Part shown: positions 52,148 through 61,198 of the stretch, one piece after another
How the letters are laid out: each line of letters opens with the position of its first letter
How positions within the stretch are numbered: the stretch's first letter is position 1
DNA from: Vibrio cortegadensis
Lineage (GTDB): Bacteria; Pseudomonadota; Gammaproteobacteria; Enterobacterales; Vibrionaceae
Length of the DNA: 64,000 nt
Assembly (NCBI RefSeq): GCF_024347395.1
Contig: NZ_AP025472.1
Coordinates: forward strand, 1,488,001 to 1,552,000
Reading direction: 5' to 3'
The notes under the pieces: model-generated
Seen by the model: the letters and a program-made list of their open reading frames with translations, nothing else
What the model was told of the DNA's origin: nothing
The model's database searches: none
Program-made: the position numbers and the translations under genes

Positions 52148-52948
52148 TGCGTTTGCTACAAACAGTTGTTTACCGTTTAATTTAAAATCATTAATTAGCT
52201 GCTGAGAACGTGGGTTAACTAACCAATCACTGAATGCCTTCGCGCCTTGGTAATTGATGCTAGGGTAACGTTCAGGGTTGACTAAAATCACTTGATACGG
52301 GTTAAACAGTTTCTTATCGCCTTGGAAAAGAACAGAAAGCTGAATTTTGTTTTTATAAGCCAACCACGTACCACGGTCAGTCATGGTGTAACCTTGCATT
52401 TCTGACGCCATATTCAATGTTGGGCCCATACCTTGTCCAACAGAGCGGTAACCCCCGAAGTTCGGTTCCATTTTCGTTTGCGCCCAAATGCCCATCTCTT
52501 TTTTATGAGTGCCTGAATCGTCGCCACGAGACACAAAAGTCACGTCATTTGAGGCGATCTTTTTGAACACTTCGGCCACATCTTTTTCAGCTGCTATTTT
52601 CGCTGGATCTGATTGTGGGCCAACGATAACAAAGTCGTTATACATTAATTTACGTGGCAGAACACCGTAACCTTTCTCAACAAAGTTCGCTTCCGCTTTT
52701 GGTGCGTGGGTCATCACTAAATCAACATCACCATTTTGGCCCATGCGAAGGGATTTTCCAGTACCTGCCGCTAACACATCTACTTTTAAACCAGAATCTT
52801 TCTCGAATTCAGGCAATAAATAATCCAACAGACCAGAGTGATAAGTGCTGGTTGTTGTCGCCAAACGTACGTGAGTTGCATCATCGGCACTCATTGCGGA
52901 GTAACTGACGAGAGAAAGAGCGGCAAAAGTAACTGTAATCGCTTTCAT
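52136..52948 (-). CDS. tupA: tungstate-binding protein TupA
   Basis: A 270-residue periplasmic binding protein: signal peptide about 1-21 ('SYSAMSAD'), then 'LATTTSTYHSGLLDYLLPEF', the TupA opening motif whose Thr/Ser residues hold the oxyanion, and 'RGDDSGTHKKE'. It binds tungstate (or molybdate) for TupBC. ATG 52948 is preferred over one 12 bp upstream (GGA eight bases before). First gene of the operon, with a sigma-54 promoter about 110 bp upstream. Confidence 0.92.
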   Translation of the reverse strand: MKAITVTFAALSLVSYSAMSADDATHVRLATTTSTYHSGLLDYLLPEFEKDSGLKVDVLAAGTGKSLRMGQNGDVDLVMTHAPKAEANFVEKGYGVLPRKLMYNDFVIVGPQSDPAKIAAEKDVAEVFKKIASNDVTFVSRGDDSGTHKKEMGIWAQTKMEPNFGGYRSVGQGMGPTLNMASEMQGYTMTDRGTWLAYKNKIQLSVLFQGDKKLFNPYQVILVNPERYPSINYQGAKAFSDWLVNPRSQQLINDFKLNGKQLFVANAQEK

Positions 52949-53059
52949 TATGTAATCCATTATGTAGTTATTAAATTTAACGCAGAGTGATTATCTGCAT
53001 ATGCTCATGTATGACGATAACCGAAATTAAATTTCGAATCTGATAAGCCACGAGCTTAT

Positions 53060-53075
53060 TGCAAACCTAATGCCA
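53060..53075 (-). promoter_or_regulatory. sigma-54 promoter of tupABC-mobA-mobB/moeA
   Basis: The minus strand reads TGGCATTAGGTTTGCA, a near-perfect -24/-12 pair with GG and GC 10 bases apart. Transcription should begin near 53048, with a leader of about 100 bases to tupA. The gene directly upstream and divergent is a sigma-54 activator. Confidence 0.82.
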
Positions 53076-53147
53076 AGTTATTTGATTGCGTAAAGTATAC
53101 CAAGATGCTGTTTTTAAACTCGATTTATAGAGATAATTTAAGAAAAC

Positions 53148-53160
53148 AGACAAAATGTCT
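53148..53160. promoter_or_regulatory. palindrome in the tupA/regulator gap (candidate activator site)
   Basis: AGACAAAATGTCT is an inverted repeat (AGACA-AAA-TGTCT), 73 bp upstream of the tup -24 box, a normal place for an enhancer. A similar GACAAATTGTC lies upstream of the sigma-54 promoter at 63654. Confidence 0.4.
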
Positions 53161-53209
53161 CACATTAGTTAGGTTGAATATAAGAAGTATTGGTACACTC
53201 TGTCCCATA

Positions 53210-53223
53210 AGATTCAATAATCT
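53210..53223. promoter_or_regulatory. second palindrome in the tupA/regulator gap
   Basis: AGATTCAATAATCT (AGATT-CAAT-AATCT), 135 bp upstream of the tup -24 box and 72 bp before the regulator ATG. Possible operator; AT-rich, so weak. Confidence 0.25.
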
Positions 53224-53294
53224 CGAAATCAACCGTCAATATACTTATTCGGTTCTCTCCCCAATGATTAACAGATTCATATTTAAGGCTTTCT

Positions 53295-54746
53295 ATGTCC
53301 AAACTGACCGATTACAAAAATACATCTCAGTACCAAGCATTCTCTGTTTTAGTTGTCGATGATGAAGTGGGGATGCAAACCATCTTAAAAAAAGCCTTAG
53401 GAAAATGGTTTGCCAAAGTGGATACCGCGGGATGCATTGATGACGCAGAATCTCTGAGAATGAGTAGTCATTACGATCTTATTATTTTGGATATCAACCT
53501 TCCTGGTCGTTCAGGCATTGAGTGGGAAGAGGCGTTTAATGATTCAGAAAAACGCGCTGATGTGATTTTTATGACGGGTTACGCCGATTTAGAAACCGCA
53601 ATTTCAGCCTTAAAACTGGGCGCATCGGATTTTATTCTCAAGCCATTTAATTTAGAACAGATGCTACAAGCGGTGCAGCGATGCATGGATAAGCGTTTGA
53701 GCGAAAGAATGCAATACGCGCTACAGCATGACTTTAACCGCTACGTGGCAACAGAGATTATTGGTGGCTCAGATAAAACGAAACAGCTCCGCCAATTAAT
53801 CACTCAATTCGCACCGTCAAGAGCCTCCGTTCTTATTGAGGGAGAATCGGGAACGGGAAAAGAGCTAGTCGCCCGTGGTGTGCATGAAGCGAGCCAACGC
53901 ACTGGGCCTTTTGTCCCCATCAACTGCGGTGCGATTGCACCAGAGTTGCTTGAAAGTGAATTGTTCGGGCACACATCCGGAGCATTTACGGGAGCTAAAA
54001 AAAATAGAGAAGGGCTATTTAGAGTCGCAAGTGGCGGAACACTATTTTTAGATGAAATTGGTGAAATGCCACTTCCAATGCAATCTGCACTGTTACGTGT
54101 ATTAGAGCAGCGAACCATTCGTCCTGTTGGCTCAGAAAAAGAGGTGAGTATTGATGTTCGAGTTGTTGCTGCCACGAATCGCAACTTGCTTGAAGAGGTT
54201 GATAAAGGCAATTTTCGTCGAGATCTCTATTACCGACTGAACGTGCTCAAAATCGAAGTTTCACCCTTGCGCGAACGTCGTATCGACCTGATGGACTTAG
54301 TACCGTATTTCACGCGCATGTTAGCGGCTGAATTGGCGATGCCAGAGCCTAAATGGGCGCACGAAGATATACTCGCAATGGATGAGTACGAATGGCCAGG
54401 GAATATACGTGAATTAAAGAACCTAATGGAACGCTGCATATTGTTAGGGAAACCGCCTGCTCACTACTGGCGTGAGCTTAACGGCACATCTACGCCAACT
54501 CACGTTTCAGTGACGGTGTCACACAGTATGGAAGTACCATCCATTCCAGAAGGAAAACCCGACAATATTATCGGTTACCCAAATTCATGGACGCTAAAAG
54601 ATGTCGAAAAGTCTCATATACAACAACTTGTCGACTATCACGATGGCAATAAATCAGCTGCGGCAAGAGAGCTAGGCGTTGCGAGAAAAACACTAGAACG
54701 TAAATTTAAAGAGTGGGACACCGATGGCTCTGAATATGTTGGCTGA
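53295..54746 (+). CDS. sigma-54-dependent response regulator
   Basis: A 483-residue NtrC-family activator. Receiver about 17-130 with D66 ('LIILDINLPG') and K116 ('FILKPF'); AAA+ about 155-385 with Walker A GESGTGKE (183-190), GAFTGA (229-234) and Walker B 'TLFLDEIGEM'; C-terminal Fis helix-turn-helix 'NKSAAARELGVARKTLERKF' (about 450-472). AAGG lies seven bases before ATG 53295. It overlaps the kinase gene by 23 bp and is divergent from the tup operon. It is distinct from SypG and from LuxO. I infer that it drives the sigma-54 promoters at 53060, 62205 and 63654. Confidence 0.93.
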   Translation: MSKLTDYKNTSQYQAFSVLVVDDEVGMQTILKKALGKWFAKVDTAGCIDDAESLRMSSHYDLIILDINLPGRSGIEWEEAFNDSEKRADVIFMTGYADLETAISALKLGASDFILKPFNLEQMLQAVQRCMDKRLSERMQYALQHDFNRYVATEIIGGSDKTKQLRQLITQFAPSRASVLIEGESGTGKELVARGVHEASQRTGPFVPINCGAIAPELLESELFGHTSGAFTGAKKNREGLFRVASGGTLFLDEIGEMPLPMQSALLRVLEQRTIRPVGSEKEVSIDVRVVAATNRNLLEEVDKGNFRRDLYYRLNVLKIEVSPLRERRIDLMDLVPYFTRMLAAELAMPEPKWAHEDILAMDEYEWPGNIRELKNLMERCILLGKPPAHYWRELNGTSTPTHVSVTVSHSMEVPSIPEGKPDNIIGYPNSWTLKDVEKSHIQQLVDYHDGNKSAAARELGVARKTLERKFKEWDTDGSEYVG

Positions 54747-56910
54747 GACAGGTTTTATCTCTAAATGGCGCTTTCGTTTTAAGACGATGGTGCGATATAG
54801 GTTACTATTTTTAACTTCAGCGCCTATATTTCTGACTCTATTTGCACTGGTTGGAATTACCATCTATTGGTCGATCCATTATACGTGGCAGCAAGCGTTG
54901 GTAAATATCTCCGAGCGCCTAGATGTAGCTGATAACAGCATTAGTCTGCTTCAACAAAAGCAGGCTAATCATGTTAATGCGCTCTCAAATTCTTATGACT
55001 TTAGAGTATTAGTCAATAAGCAAGCAACAAATACCGAGATCTCGCAATGGGTGACTAAACAAAAAGTACGCTATAACTTAGATTTTCTTCATTGGCACCC
55101 AAACGATGTTGTCGTGCATCCGTGGCAGTTAACGGGCGCTCAAAACGAAACTGCTTTTTTCGATTTACTTGATAAACGACAACTTGAGCATTTAGATCCC
55201 GATCTAGCAAATAGAGCTCAAGTCCCAATTTTGGGTACAGCTCAGGTAGAAACGCAAGGGCTAGTGAGTAGGACAATTATCCCTGTCCGGAATCAAGAGA
55301 AAGAGATCATAGGCTTTCTTGATGGTGGCCTGTTGTTAAATAACAGCACGAAACTTGTCGATCAGATTCGGGATCTTATCTACCCACCAGCACACAAAGC
55401 GTATTCGGCGCAAAGTCATCAAGCAACTGCAGCAACAAGCAACAAGCTGATGACTGAGAGTGATTCAAGTAATAACAATAATACAGACCATCTGCTGGCA
55501 GAAAAAAATGAGCCACTCGGTGGAAGCATAAATAAGAAAAGAACGTCTAGTCGTCCTGTTGGAACCGTGACCATTTTTCTTAACGACCTACGTGTCTCGA
55601 CGAATGTTCCACTTAATAGCGACATTAGAGAAGGGCGTGCAATCGGAACGCGCGTTTCTCACTCTGTTCATCAGAAGGTATTGAATGATGGCAAAGAGTG
55701 GATTGATCGAGCGTATGTGTATGACGCTTGGTATATCACCGCTTACCGACCACTTAGAGATCAACAAAATAATGTCGTAGGGATGCTCTATACCGGGTAT
55801 TTAATCTGGCCTCTGTTGAAAACCTACCTAACTAACTTAGGTGAAATAACCTTTACCATTCTTAGCCTACTGCTTATTTCAGGTTTCATGGTGTATCGAG
55901 GCTCTAGAGACCTCTTTAACCCAATCGAACAGATCCATAAAGTGGTGAAAGAAGTTCAAATGGGCAAGAACACCCGCATTGGTAAGATCGGGTTAGATGA
56001 CCAACATGAACTGACGCAACTTGCAAAACAGTTCGATACCATGCTCGATCTACTCAGGCAGAGAAATGCTCAAATCGAACAAGCTGCAGCAGAGCTAGAG
56101 TGTAAGGTACAGGTCAGAACAGCAAGTTTGCACGAAAAAACACAACAGCTTGAGCACCATATACAACTGCTTAATCAGACACGTGATAAATTGGTTGTGA
56201 ATGAAAAACTGGCCGCACTTGGTGAATTAACGGCCGGTATTGCCCATGAAATCAACAACCCAACCGCAGTGATTTTGGGGAATGTTGAATTGATGAAGTT
56301 CGAGTTAGATGAAGATGCAGAGCGCGTAGAGGAAGAGATTACCGCCATCATGGATCAAATAGATCGCATCAGAAATATTACTCGCAGCCTTTTGCAATAT
56401 AGCCGTCATGGTGGTGTTCAAGATGAGATCACTTGGCAACATGTGAACCCTATTCTCGATGAAAGTATTACGTTGGTAAAAACGGGAGCTAAGAAACGAA
56501 ACATTACCTATAAAACGGATTTACATGCCAAAACATCCGTCGAAGTAAATCGAAACCAGCTGTTGCAAATATTAGTCAATTTACAGATGAATGCTATCCA
56601 CTCAATGAATGGAGAAGGGCAGTTGACCGTCATCAGTGAGGATTGGATCAAAGGAGAAGAGAGTATAGGGGCGATAATTCATGTTGAAGATCAGGGGTGC
56701 GGAATCAAGCCTGAAAACCTGAAACGTATTTTTGATCCCTTTTTCACCACTAAACGTGATGGCACCGGGTTAGGGCTCTCAGTATCTCAAAGTATTCTTA
56801 GCCAGACTGGTGGAGAGATTCGAGCAACATCGACCTTCGGTGAAGGAAGCCGTTTTAGTGTTTACTTACCCAAGAAATCTGATACCAACCTGCTCATTAC
56901 TAGCAAGTAA
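54724..56910 (+). CDS. Cache-domain sensor histidine kinase
   Basis: A 728-residue inner-membrane kinase paired with the upstream regulator. Helix 1 about 30-50, a large periplasmic Cache-type sensor (about 51-370; 'AYRPLRDQQNNVVGMLYTGYL' closes it), helix 2 about 372-395, HAMP, a short coiled coil, HisKA with H near 507 ('GIAHEINNP') and HATPase with 'DQGCGI' and 'GTGLGLSVSQ'. Within the sensor there is a Ser/Asn/Thr-rich low-complexity insertion (about 228-270) not expected in a Cache fold. The signal is unknown; small organic acids such as formate are a guess from the family and context. Confidence 0.92.
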   Translation: MALNMLAETGFISKWRFRFKTMVRYRLLFLTSAPIFLTLFALVGITIYWSIHYTWQQALVNISERLDVADNSISLLQQKQANHVNALSNSYDFRVLVNKQATNTEISQWVTKQKVRYNLDFLHWHPNDVVVHPWQLTGAQNETAFFDLLDKRQLEHLDPDLANRAQVPILGTAQVETQGLVSRTIIPVRNQEKEIIGFLDGGLLLNNSTKLVDQIRDLIYPPAHKAYSAQSHQATAATSNKLMTESDSSNNNNTDHLLAEKNEPLGGSINKKRTSSRPVGTVTIFLNDLRVSTNVPLNSDIREGRAIGTRVSHSVHQKVLNDGKEWIDRAYVYDAWYITAYRPLRDQQNNVVGMLYTGYLIWPLLKTYLTNLGEITFTILSLLLISGFMVYRGSRDLFNPIEQIHKVVKEVQMGKNTRIGKIGLDDQHELTQLAKQFDTMLDLLRQRNAQIEQAAAELECKVQVRTASLHEKTQQLEHHIQLLNQTRDKLVVNEKLAALGELTAGIAHEINNPTAVILGNVELMKFELDEDAERVEEEITAIMDQIDRIRNITRSLLQYSRHGGVQDEITWQHVNPILDESITLVKTGAKKRNITYKTDLHAKTSVEVNRNQLLQILVNLQMNAIHSMNGEGQLTVISEDWIKGEESIGAIIHVEDQGCGIKPENLKRIFDPFFTTKRDGTGLGLSVSQSILSQTGGEIRATSTFGEGSRFSVYLPKKSDTNLLITSK

Positions 56911-57109
56911 ACACAGGGCTGTTTTTTTCTCTCATCCCTATACTCGGCCGGTCGATAGTCCGCTGAGTGTCAGGCTGACATTTAACGACGTCAGTTGTTT
57001 ATTCGAACAGAGAGAGTATGCCCGATATACACCCAAGCTCTTTTGATGAAATAATCATCAATTATTCACCATATTCCCTTCCCTTAAGAGTGATGTACTT
57101 CACGAAAGC

Positions 57110-57118
57110 TGCTATACT
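57110..57118 (+). promoter_or_regulatory. extended -10 promoter of ybiT
   Basis: TGCTATACT is an extended -10 (TG-N-TATACT). A weak -35 (TGATGT) lies 16 bases upstream. It is 82 bp before the ybiT start. The rest of 56911-57109 shows only a short inverted repeat, TGTCAGGCTGACA. Confidence 0.45.
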
Positions 57119-57199
57119 CGCCCCCGCTTTTAACGCTAGAGCTGTCTATTTGATGGCTTTTTTAACGTTTGATAACTATACGACAATTGGAAGAATACA

Positions 57200-58786
57200 T
57201 TGATATCTACCGCAAACATTACCCAACAATTCGGCGCTAAGCCTCTTTTTGAAAACATCTCAGTTAAATTCGGTGAAGGAAACCGCTACGGTCTCATCGG
57301 TGCTAACGGCTGTGGTAAATCGACGTTTATGAAGATCCTTAGCGGTGAGCTAGAGCCTTCTGGTGGTAACGTAAGTGTTGATCCAAATGAGCGTGTAGCA
57401 AAACTGAACCAAGACCAATTTGCTTATGAAGAATTCACCGTTCTAGACACGGTAATCATGGGCCACAAAGAACTTTGGGCAGTAAAACAAGAGCGTGACC
57501 GTATTTACTCTTTGGCTGAAATGACTGAAGAAGACGGCATGAAAGTGGCGGATCTAGAAGTTGAATTCGCAGAAATGGATGGTTACATGGCTGAATCTAA
57601 AGCCGGTGAACTTCTTCTTGCTGTAGGTATTCCTCTAGAACAGCATTACGGCCTAATGAGCGAAGTCGCTCCTGGTTGGAAACTTCGTGTTCTATTGGCT
57701 CAAGTACTGTTCGCAGACCCGCACATCATGCTTCTTGATGAACCTACCAACAACTTGGATATGGATACTATCCGTTGGTTGGAAGATACGTTAAACCAAC
57801 GCAACTGCACAATGATCATCATCTCGCATGACCGTCACTTCCTAAACAGTGTTTGTACACACATGGCGGATTTGGATTACGGTGAGCTTCGTCTTTACCC
57901 TGGTAACTACGATGAGTACATGTTTGCAGCGACCCAAGCTCGTGAACGTCTACTATCTGATAACGCGAAGAAAAAAGCGCAGATCGCAGAACTTCAAACG
58001 TTCGTATCTCGTTTCTCTGCAAACGCATCAAAAGCGAAGCAAGCAACATCTCGTGCTAAGCAAATTGATAAGATCCAACTTGATGAAGTTAAAGCATCAA
58101 GCCGTCAGAACCCATTTATCCGTTTTGAGCAATCTAAAGAGCTATTCCGTAATGCACTTATTCTTGAAGGCATTAACCAAGGCTTTGAAGAGGATCTATA
58201 CGAGAAGTTCGATGCAATTTTTGAAGTTGGTGAGCGTGTTGCTATCATCGGTGAGAATGGCGTGGGTAAAACAACGCTGTTGAACACGCTTGCTGGTGTT
58301 CTAGAACCCCGTAACGGTTCTTACAAATGGTCTGAGAATGCAAACATCGGTTACTACGCGCAAGATCACGCACATGATTTTGAGCAAGATCTAAACCTAT
58401 TTGATTGGATGAGCCAATGGCGTCAAGAAGGCGAAGACGAGCAAGTTGTTCGTAGTTTCCTAGGCCGTATGCTTTTCGGTCAAGATGATATTAAGAAATC
58501 AGTAAAAGTGATCTCTGGTGGTGAACAAGGTCGTATGTTGCTTGGCAAGATCATGATGCACAAGCCAAACATGCTTCTTATGGATGAGCCTACCAACCAC
58601 ATGGATATGGAATCAATCGAAGCATTGAACTTAGCACTTGAGAACTACAAGGGCACACTGTTCTTCGTTTCTCACGACCGTCAGTTCGTTGATTCACTTG
58701 CAACTCGTATCCTTGAAATCAGAGATGGAAAAATCAATGATTTCCGTGGTACGTATGCCGAGTTCTTAAAATCTCGCGAATCATAA
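57200..58786 (+). CDS. ybiT: ABC-F ATPase YbiT
   Basis: A 528-residue cytosolic ABC-F protein (E. coli YbiT 530), with two ATPase halves and no membrane segments. Half 1: 'GANGCGKSTFMK', 'DEPTNNLDMDT' and 'ISHDRHFLNSV'; half 2: 'GENGVGKTTLLN', 'ISGGEQGRMLLGK', 'DEPTNHMDMES' and 'VSHDRQFVDSL'. The linker between the halves (about 245-300) has the Lys/Arg-rich helices that reach the ribosomal P-site tRNA in this family. The start codon is TTG 57200 with GGAAG seven bases upstream; homologues also begin M-I-S-T-A. Followed by a strong terminator. Confidence 0.93.
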   Translation: MISTANITQQFGAKPLFENISVKFGEGNRYGLIGANGCGKSTFMKILSGELEPSGGNVSVDPNERVAKLNQDQFAYEEFTVLDTVIMGHKELWAVKQERDRIYSLAEMTEEDGMKVADLEVEFAEMDGYMAESKAGELLLAVGIPLEQHYGLMSEVAPGWKLRVLLAQVLFADPHIMLLDEPTNNLDMDTIRWLEDTLNQRNCTMIIISHDRHFLNSVCTHMADLDYGELRLYPGNYDEYMFAATQARERLLSDNAKKKAQIAELQTFVSRFSANASKAKQATSRAKQIDKIQLDEVKASSRQNPFIRFEQSKELFRNALILEGINQGFEEDLYEKFDAIFEVGERVAIIGENGVGKTTLLNTLAGVLEPRNGSYKWSENANIGYYAQDHAHDFEQDLNLFDWMSQWRQEGEDEQVVRSFLGRMLFGQDDIKKSVKVISGGEQGRMLLGKIMMHKPNMLLMDEPTNHMDMESIEALNLALENYKGTLFFVSHDRQFVDSLATRILEIRDGKINDFRGTYAEFLKSRES

Positions 58787-58871
58787 TTTAGTTTAAGATC
58801 GCAGAGTCACTGATTCGTCATTTTCGCAATTGCATTGCAGCGTATCAGAAACTAAAAGCGAAATTAAAACG

Positions 58872-58900
58872 AAAAACGCTCCGCAAGTCGGAGCGTTTTT
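58872..58900. terminator. bidirectional terminator after ybiT
   Basis: AAAAACGCTCCG (58872-58883) and CGGAGCGTTTTT (58889-58900) form a perfect 12-bp stem with a 5-base loop and U-runs on both strands. Confidence 0.92.
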
Positions 58901-58977
58901 GTATCTGTCACCTACACATTTGTATTGAGCGAATCTTCCTCTCTCATTCCTCATTTGTTAATCGCACTATCTTGGTA

Positions 58978-60864
58978 TCAATATTTAAATTGACCGACTA
59001 CGCGTTCTAATTTTTCGCTTACTTCTGTGACATGTTCACTGCAATGCACTGATTTAATAACAAGATTTGATGTGTCGCCTGCCAGTTCCGCAATTTGAGT
59101 GATATTACGGTCAATTTCTGCTGACACCATCGATTGTTCTTCTGATGCCGTCGCAATCTGTGAATTCATATCAAACATCTCACTAATTTGATCGACGATC
59201 TTTGTGATAGAACTCGCTGCATATTTCGTTTGTTCATTCGTTTCATGTGCTTGACCTAAACTGGTTTGCATCAAACTCACCGTTTGCTCAACACCATCTT
59301 TTAAGCCTGAGATAGTGGACTCGATTTGCTTAGTTGAATCATTGGTCATATGAGACAGTTGGCGAACTTCATCCGCGACCACCGCGAAACCGCGTCCATT
59401 CTCTCCCGCTCGAGCCGCTTCAATGGCAGCATTCAATGCGAGTAGGTTAGTCTGCTCGGCAATGCCTTGTATGGTGGTTATTACCGAGTAAATATCACGG
59501 CTTTGCGACTCTAATGTTTTAATCAATATCTGAGATTGTTCAATATTCCGAGTGAGCTCTTGAGTGCTTGCGCCCGCAATATTGGTTAGTCGCATGCTTT
59601 CTTCCGCTTCGAGTTTAACATTGTGTGCAGTATGAGCCGCGCTTTCGATGTTTGCTGTTATCTCGTTGCTTGTCATAACCAATTCATTAACCGCCGTCGC
59701 AACGGACTCAGACTCCGCTTTCTGTTTACTCACATTATCAAGACTTTGAGTGGCGGCTTGCTGTGATGTCTCTGAACATTCAGTCAGGACATTCATCACT
59801 TGAGCGATATCGGTAATATTCATCTGCAATTTAGAAATGAATAGGTCGAACGAATTCGATAGCTGTGCCAACTCATCACTACCTTTAGCATTCATTCGAA
59901 CGGTCAAGTCACCACTACCATGAGCAATGTCGCTCATCAGTGTATTGATATCATTGATTCGCCTTGTGATCATATTCGACACAATAATAATCATGCTCGA
60001 TACAATCAAAACAATACCGCCTCCCATTAACGCCATATCACGTTTTATTTCCGTAGAGAGTACATCGACGCTGTTATTAATTTGAGTGAGCATACCTGAA
60101 AGTGCTTGCTCTGTTTGATGGACATTCGCACGTAGTTTGCCGCGCATTCCTGAATTTGGAGAGAGGCCGAAAACGACCATCGCATCTGCCAAGGTTTCAA
60201 AATCGCGTTGGTAAATCGTGAGGTTATCATTAGCAATATCAAATTCAGCAAATAACACACTCAACTCGTTCAATGCTTCAATGAATGTTTCCCGACTCTC
60301 TGCGCTTGGAGAGCTAACAAATGTGTACTCTTGCTCAATAAGTTCAATAAACTGAAGCGTGAGAGAAACATTCCGCTCTTGCTCTAGCTGTTGGTGCAAT
60401 AACTCCCGAGATTGGCCGAGCTTTGCACGATAACTGTGTTCGCTTTCAGAATTTATCAACAGTGCATGCTGGCTTAAATTATCAAATTGGTTTTTATAAC
60501 TCTTCAGCGAACCGAGCAGCTCATCAATTTCATGATGGGGTTTAGAGTCTATCGACATCAGCAAAGGCTGGAGGGATGCGATATGGCTCTCTAAATCAAT
60601 ATAAGTATTGTCGAACTTAGATAAGTATTTTTCATCCTTACGCATCAAAAAGTCTTTCTCATGGCGTCTAAGCGTTAAAAGTTCAGCTTTACTGGAAAGG
60701 TTTAGCTCTGCGGCATGGTGAACGAGCTCAAGTTTTTGCAAACTATAGAACTCATAGATGGCATAACTCGCGATACCAGAGAATAGCGTCATCGTGATAA
60801 GTAATAATTTAACTTTTATCGATAATGAACGCGATGGAGCAGCGTTTTCTGGTGACCCATTCAT
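58978..60864 (-). CDS. methyl-accepting chemotaxis protein
   Basis: A 628-residue chemoreceptor. Helix 1 about 18-37, periplasmic helical sensor (about 40-275), helix 2 about 277-300, HAMP about 300-350, signalling domain with 'AEQTNLLALNAAIEAARAGEN' in outline and 'RGFAVVADEVRQLS'. No C-terminal pentapeptide. The start is ATG 60864 with AAGGAGG five bases upstream; the GTG six bases earlier is within that site. Ligand unknown. Upstream, 60865-61198 is AT-rich and holds the fdhD terminator. Confidence 0.93.
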   Translation of the reverse strand: MNGSPENAAPSRSLSIKVKLLLITMTLFSGIASYAIYEFYSLQKLELVHHAAELNLSSKAELLTLRRHEKDFLMRKDEKYLSKFDNTYIDLESHIASLQPLLMSIDSKPHHEIDELLGSLKSYKNQFDNLSQHALLINSESEHSYRAKLGQSRELLHQQLEQERNVSLTLQFIELIEQEYTFVSSPSAESRETFIEALNELSVLFAEFDIANDNLTIYQRDFETLADAMVVFGLSPNSGMRGKLRANVHQTEQALSGMLTQINNSVDVLSTEIKRDMALMGGGIVLIVSSMIIIVSNMITRRINDINTLMSDIAHGSGDLTVRMNAKGSDELAQLSNSFDLFISKLQMNITDIAQVMNVLTECSETSQQAATQSLDNVSKQKAESESVATAVNELVMTSNEITANIESAAHTAHNVKLEAEESMRLTNIAGASTQELTRNIEQSQILIKTLESQSRDIYSVITTIQGIAEQTNLLALNAAIEAARAGENGRGFAVVADEVRQLSHMTNDSTKQIESTISGLKDGVEQTVSLMQTSLGQAHETNEQTKYAASSITKIVDQISEMFDMNSQIATASEEQSMVSAEIDRNITQIAELAGDTSNLVIKSVHCSEHVTEVSEKLERVVGQFKY

Positions 60865-61084
60865 AGGCACCTCCTTGTTAGCTAACGTCGACGTTGACCA
60901 CTATGTTTTGGTTTAAACCAATTTATAATTAACTTCTTTAGTGGATATACAACTAATAGCTGTGAAACATATTATTACAAGTTTGTATAAATAAAAAAAA
61001 TGAAAGGGATATAAATTATGCAGGATTTGAATAGTAACCACTTGAATTTATAGAACTTAATAAAGTAGTGATGAAGGAGAGACA

Positions 61085-61130
61085 GATAAAAAAAATACTG
61101 CATTCACCAATATTGGAAAATACAGTATTT
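61085..61130 (-). terminator. rho-independent terminator of fdhD
   Basis: On the minus strand AAATACTG (61130-61123) pairs with CAGTATTT (61100-61093) around 22 bases, and a run of eight T follows at once. It lies about 70 bp past the fdhD stop. Confidence 0.7.
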
Positions 61131-61198
61131 ATGATCTAAGGGAATATCATTTCAACCATAGATTGTGGCGTAACGTATTGCGATGTACAGGGTAATCA

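Noticed and set aside
51390..52948. The tup genes as molybdate modABC
   Set aside because: The TupA opening motif ATTTSTYHSG and an ATPase without TOBE domain fit tungstate transporters better, although molybdate transport is not excluded.
53295..54746. The sigma-54 regulator as LuxO or SypG
   Set aside because: SypG is already at 25741-27303 in the syp locus, and no luxU or Qrr-like gene is adjacent; the partner is a Cache-domain kinase.
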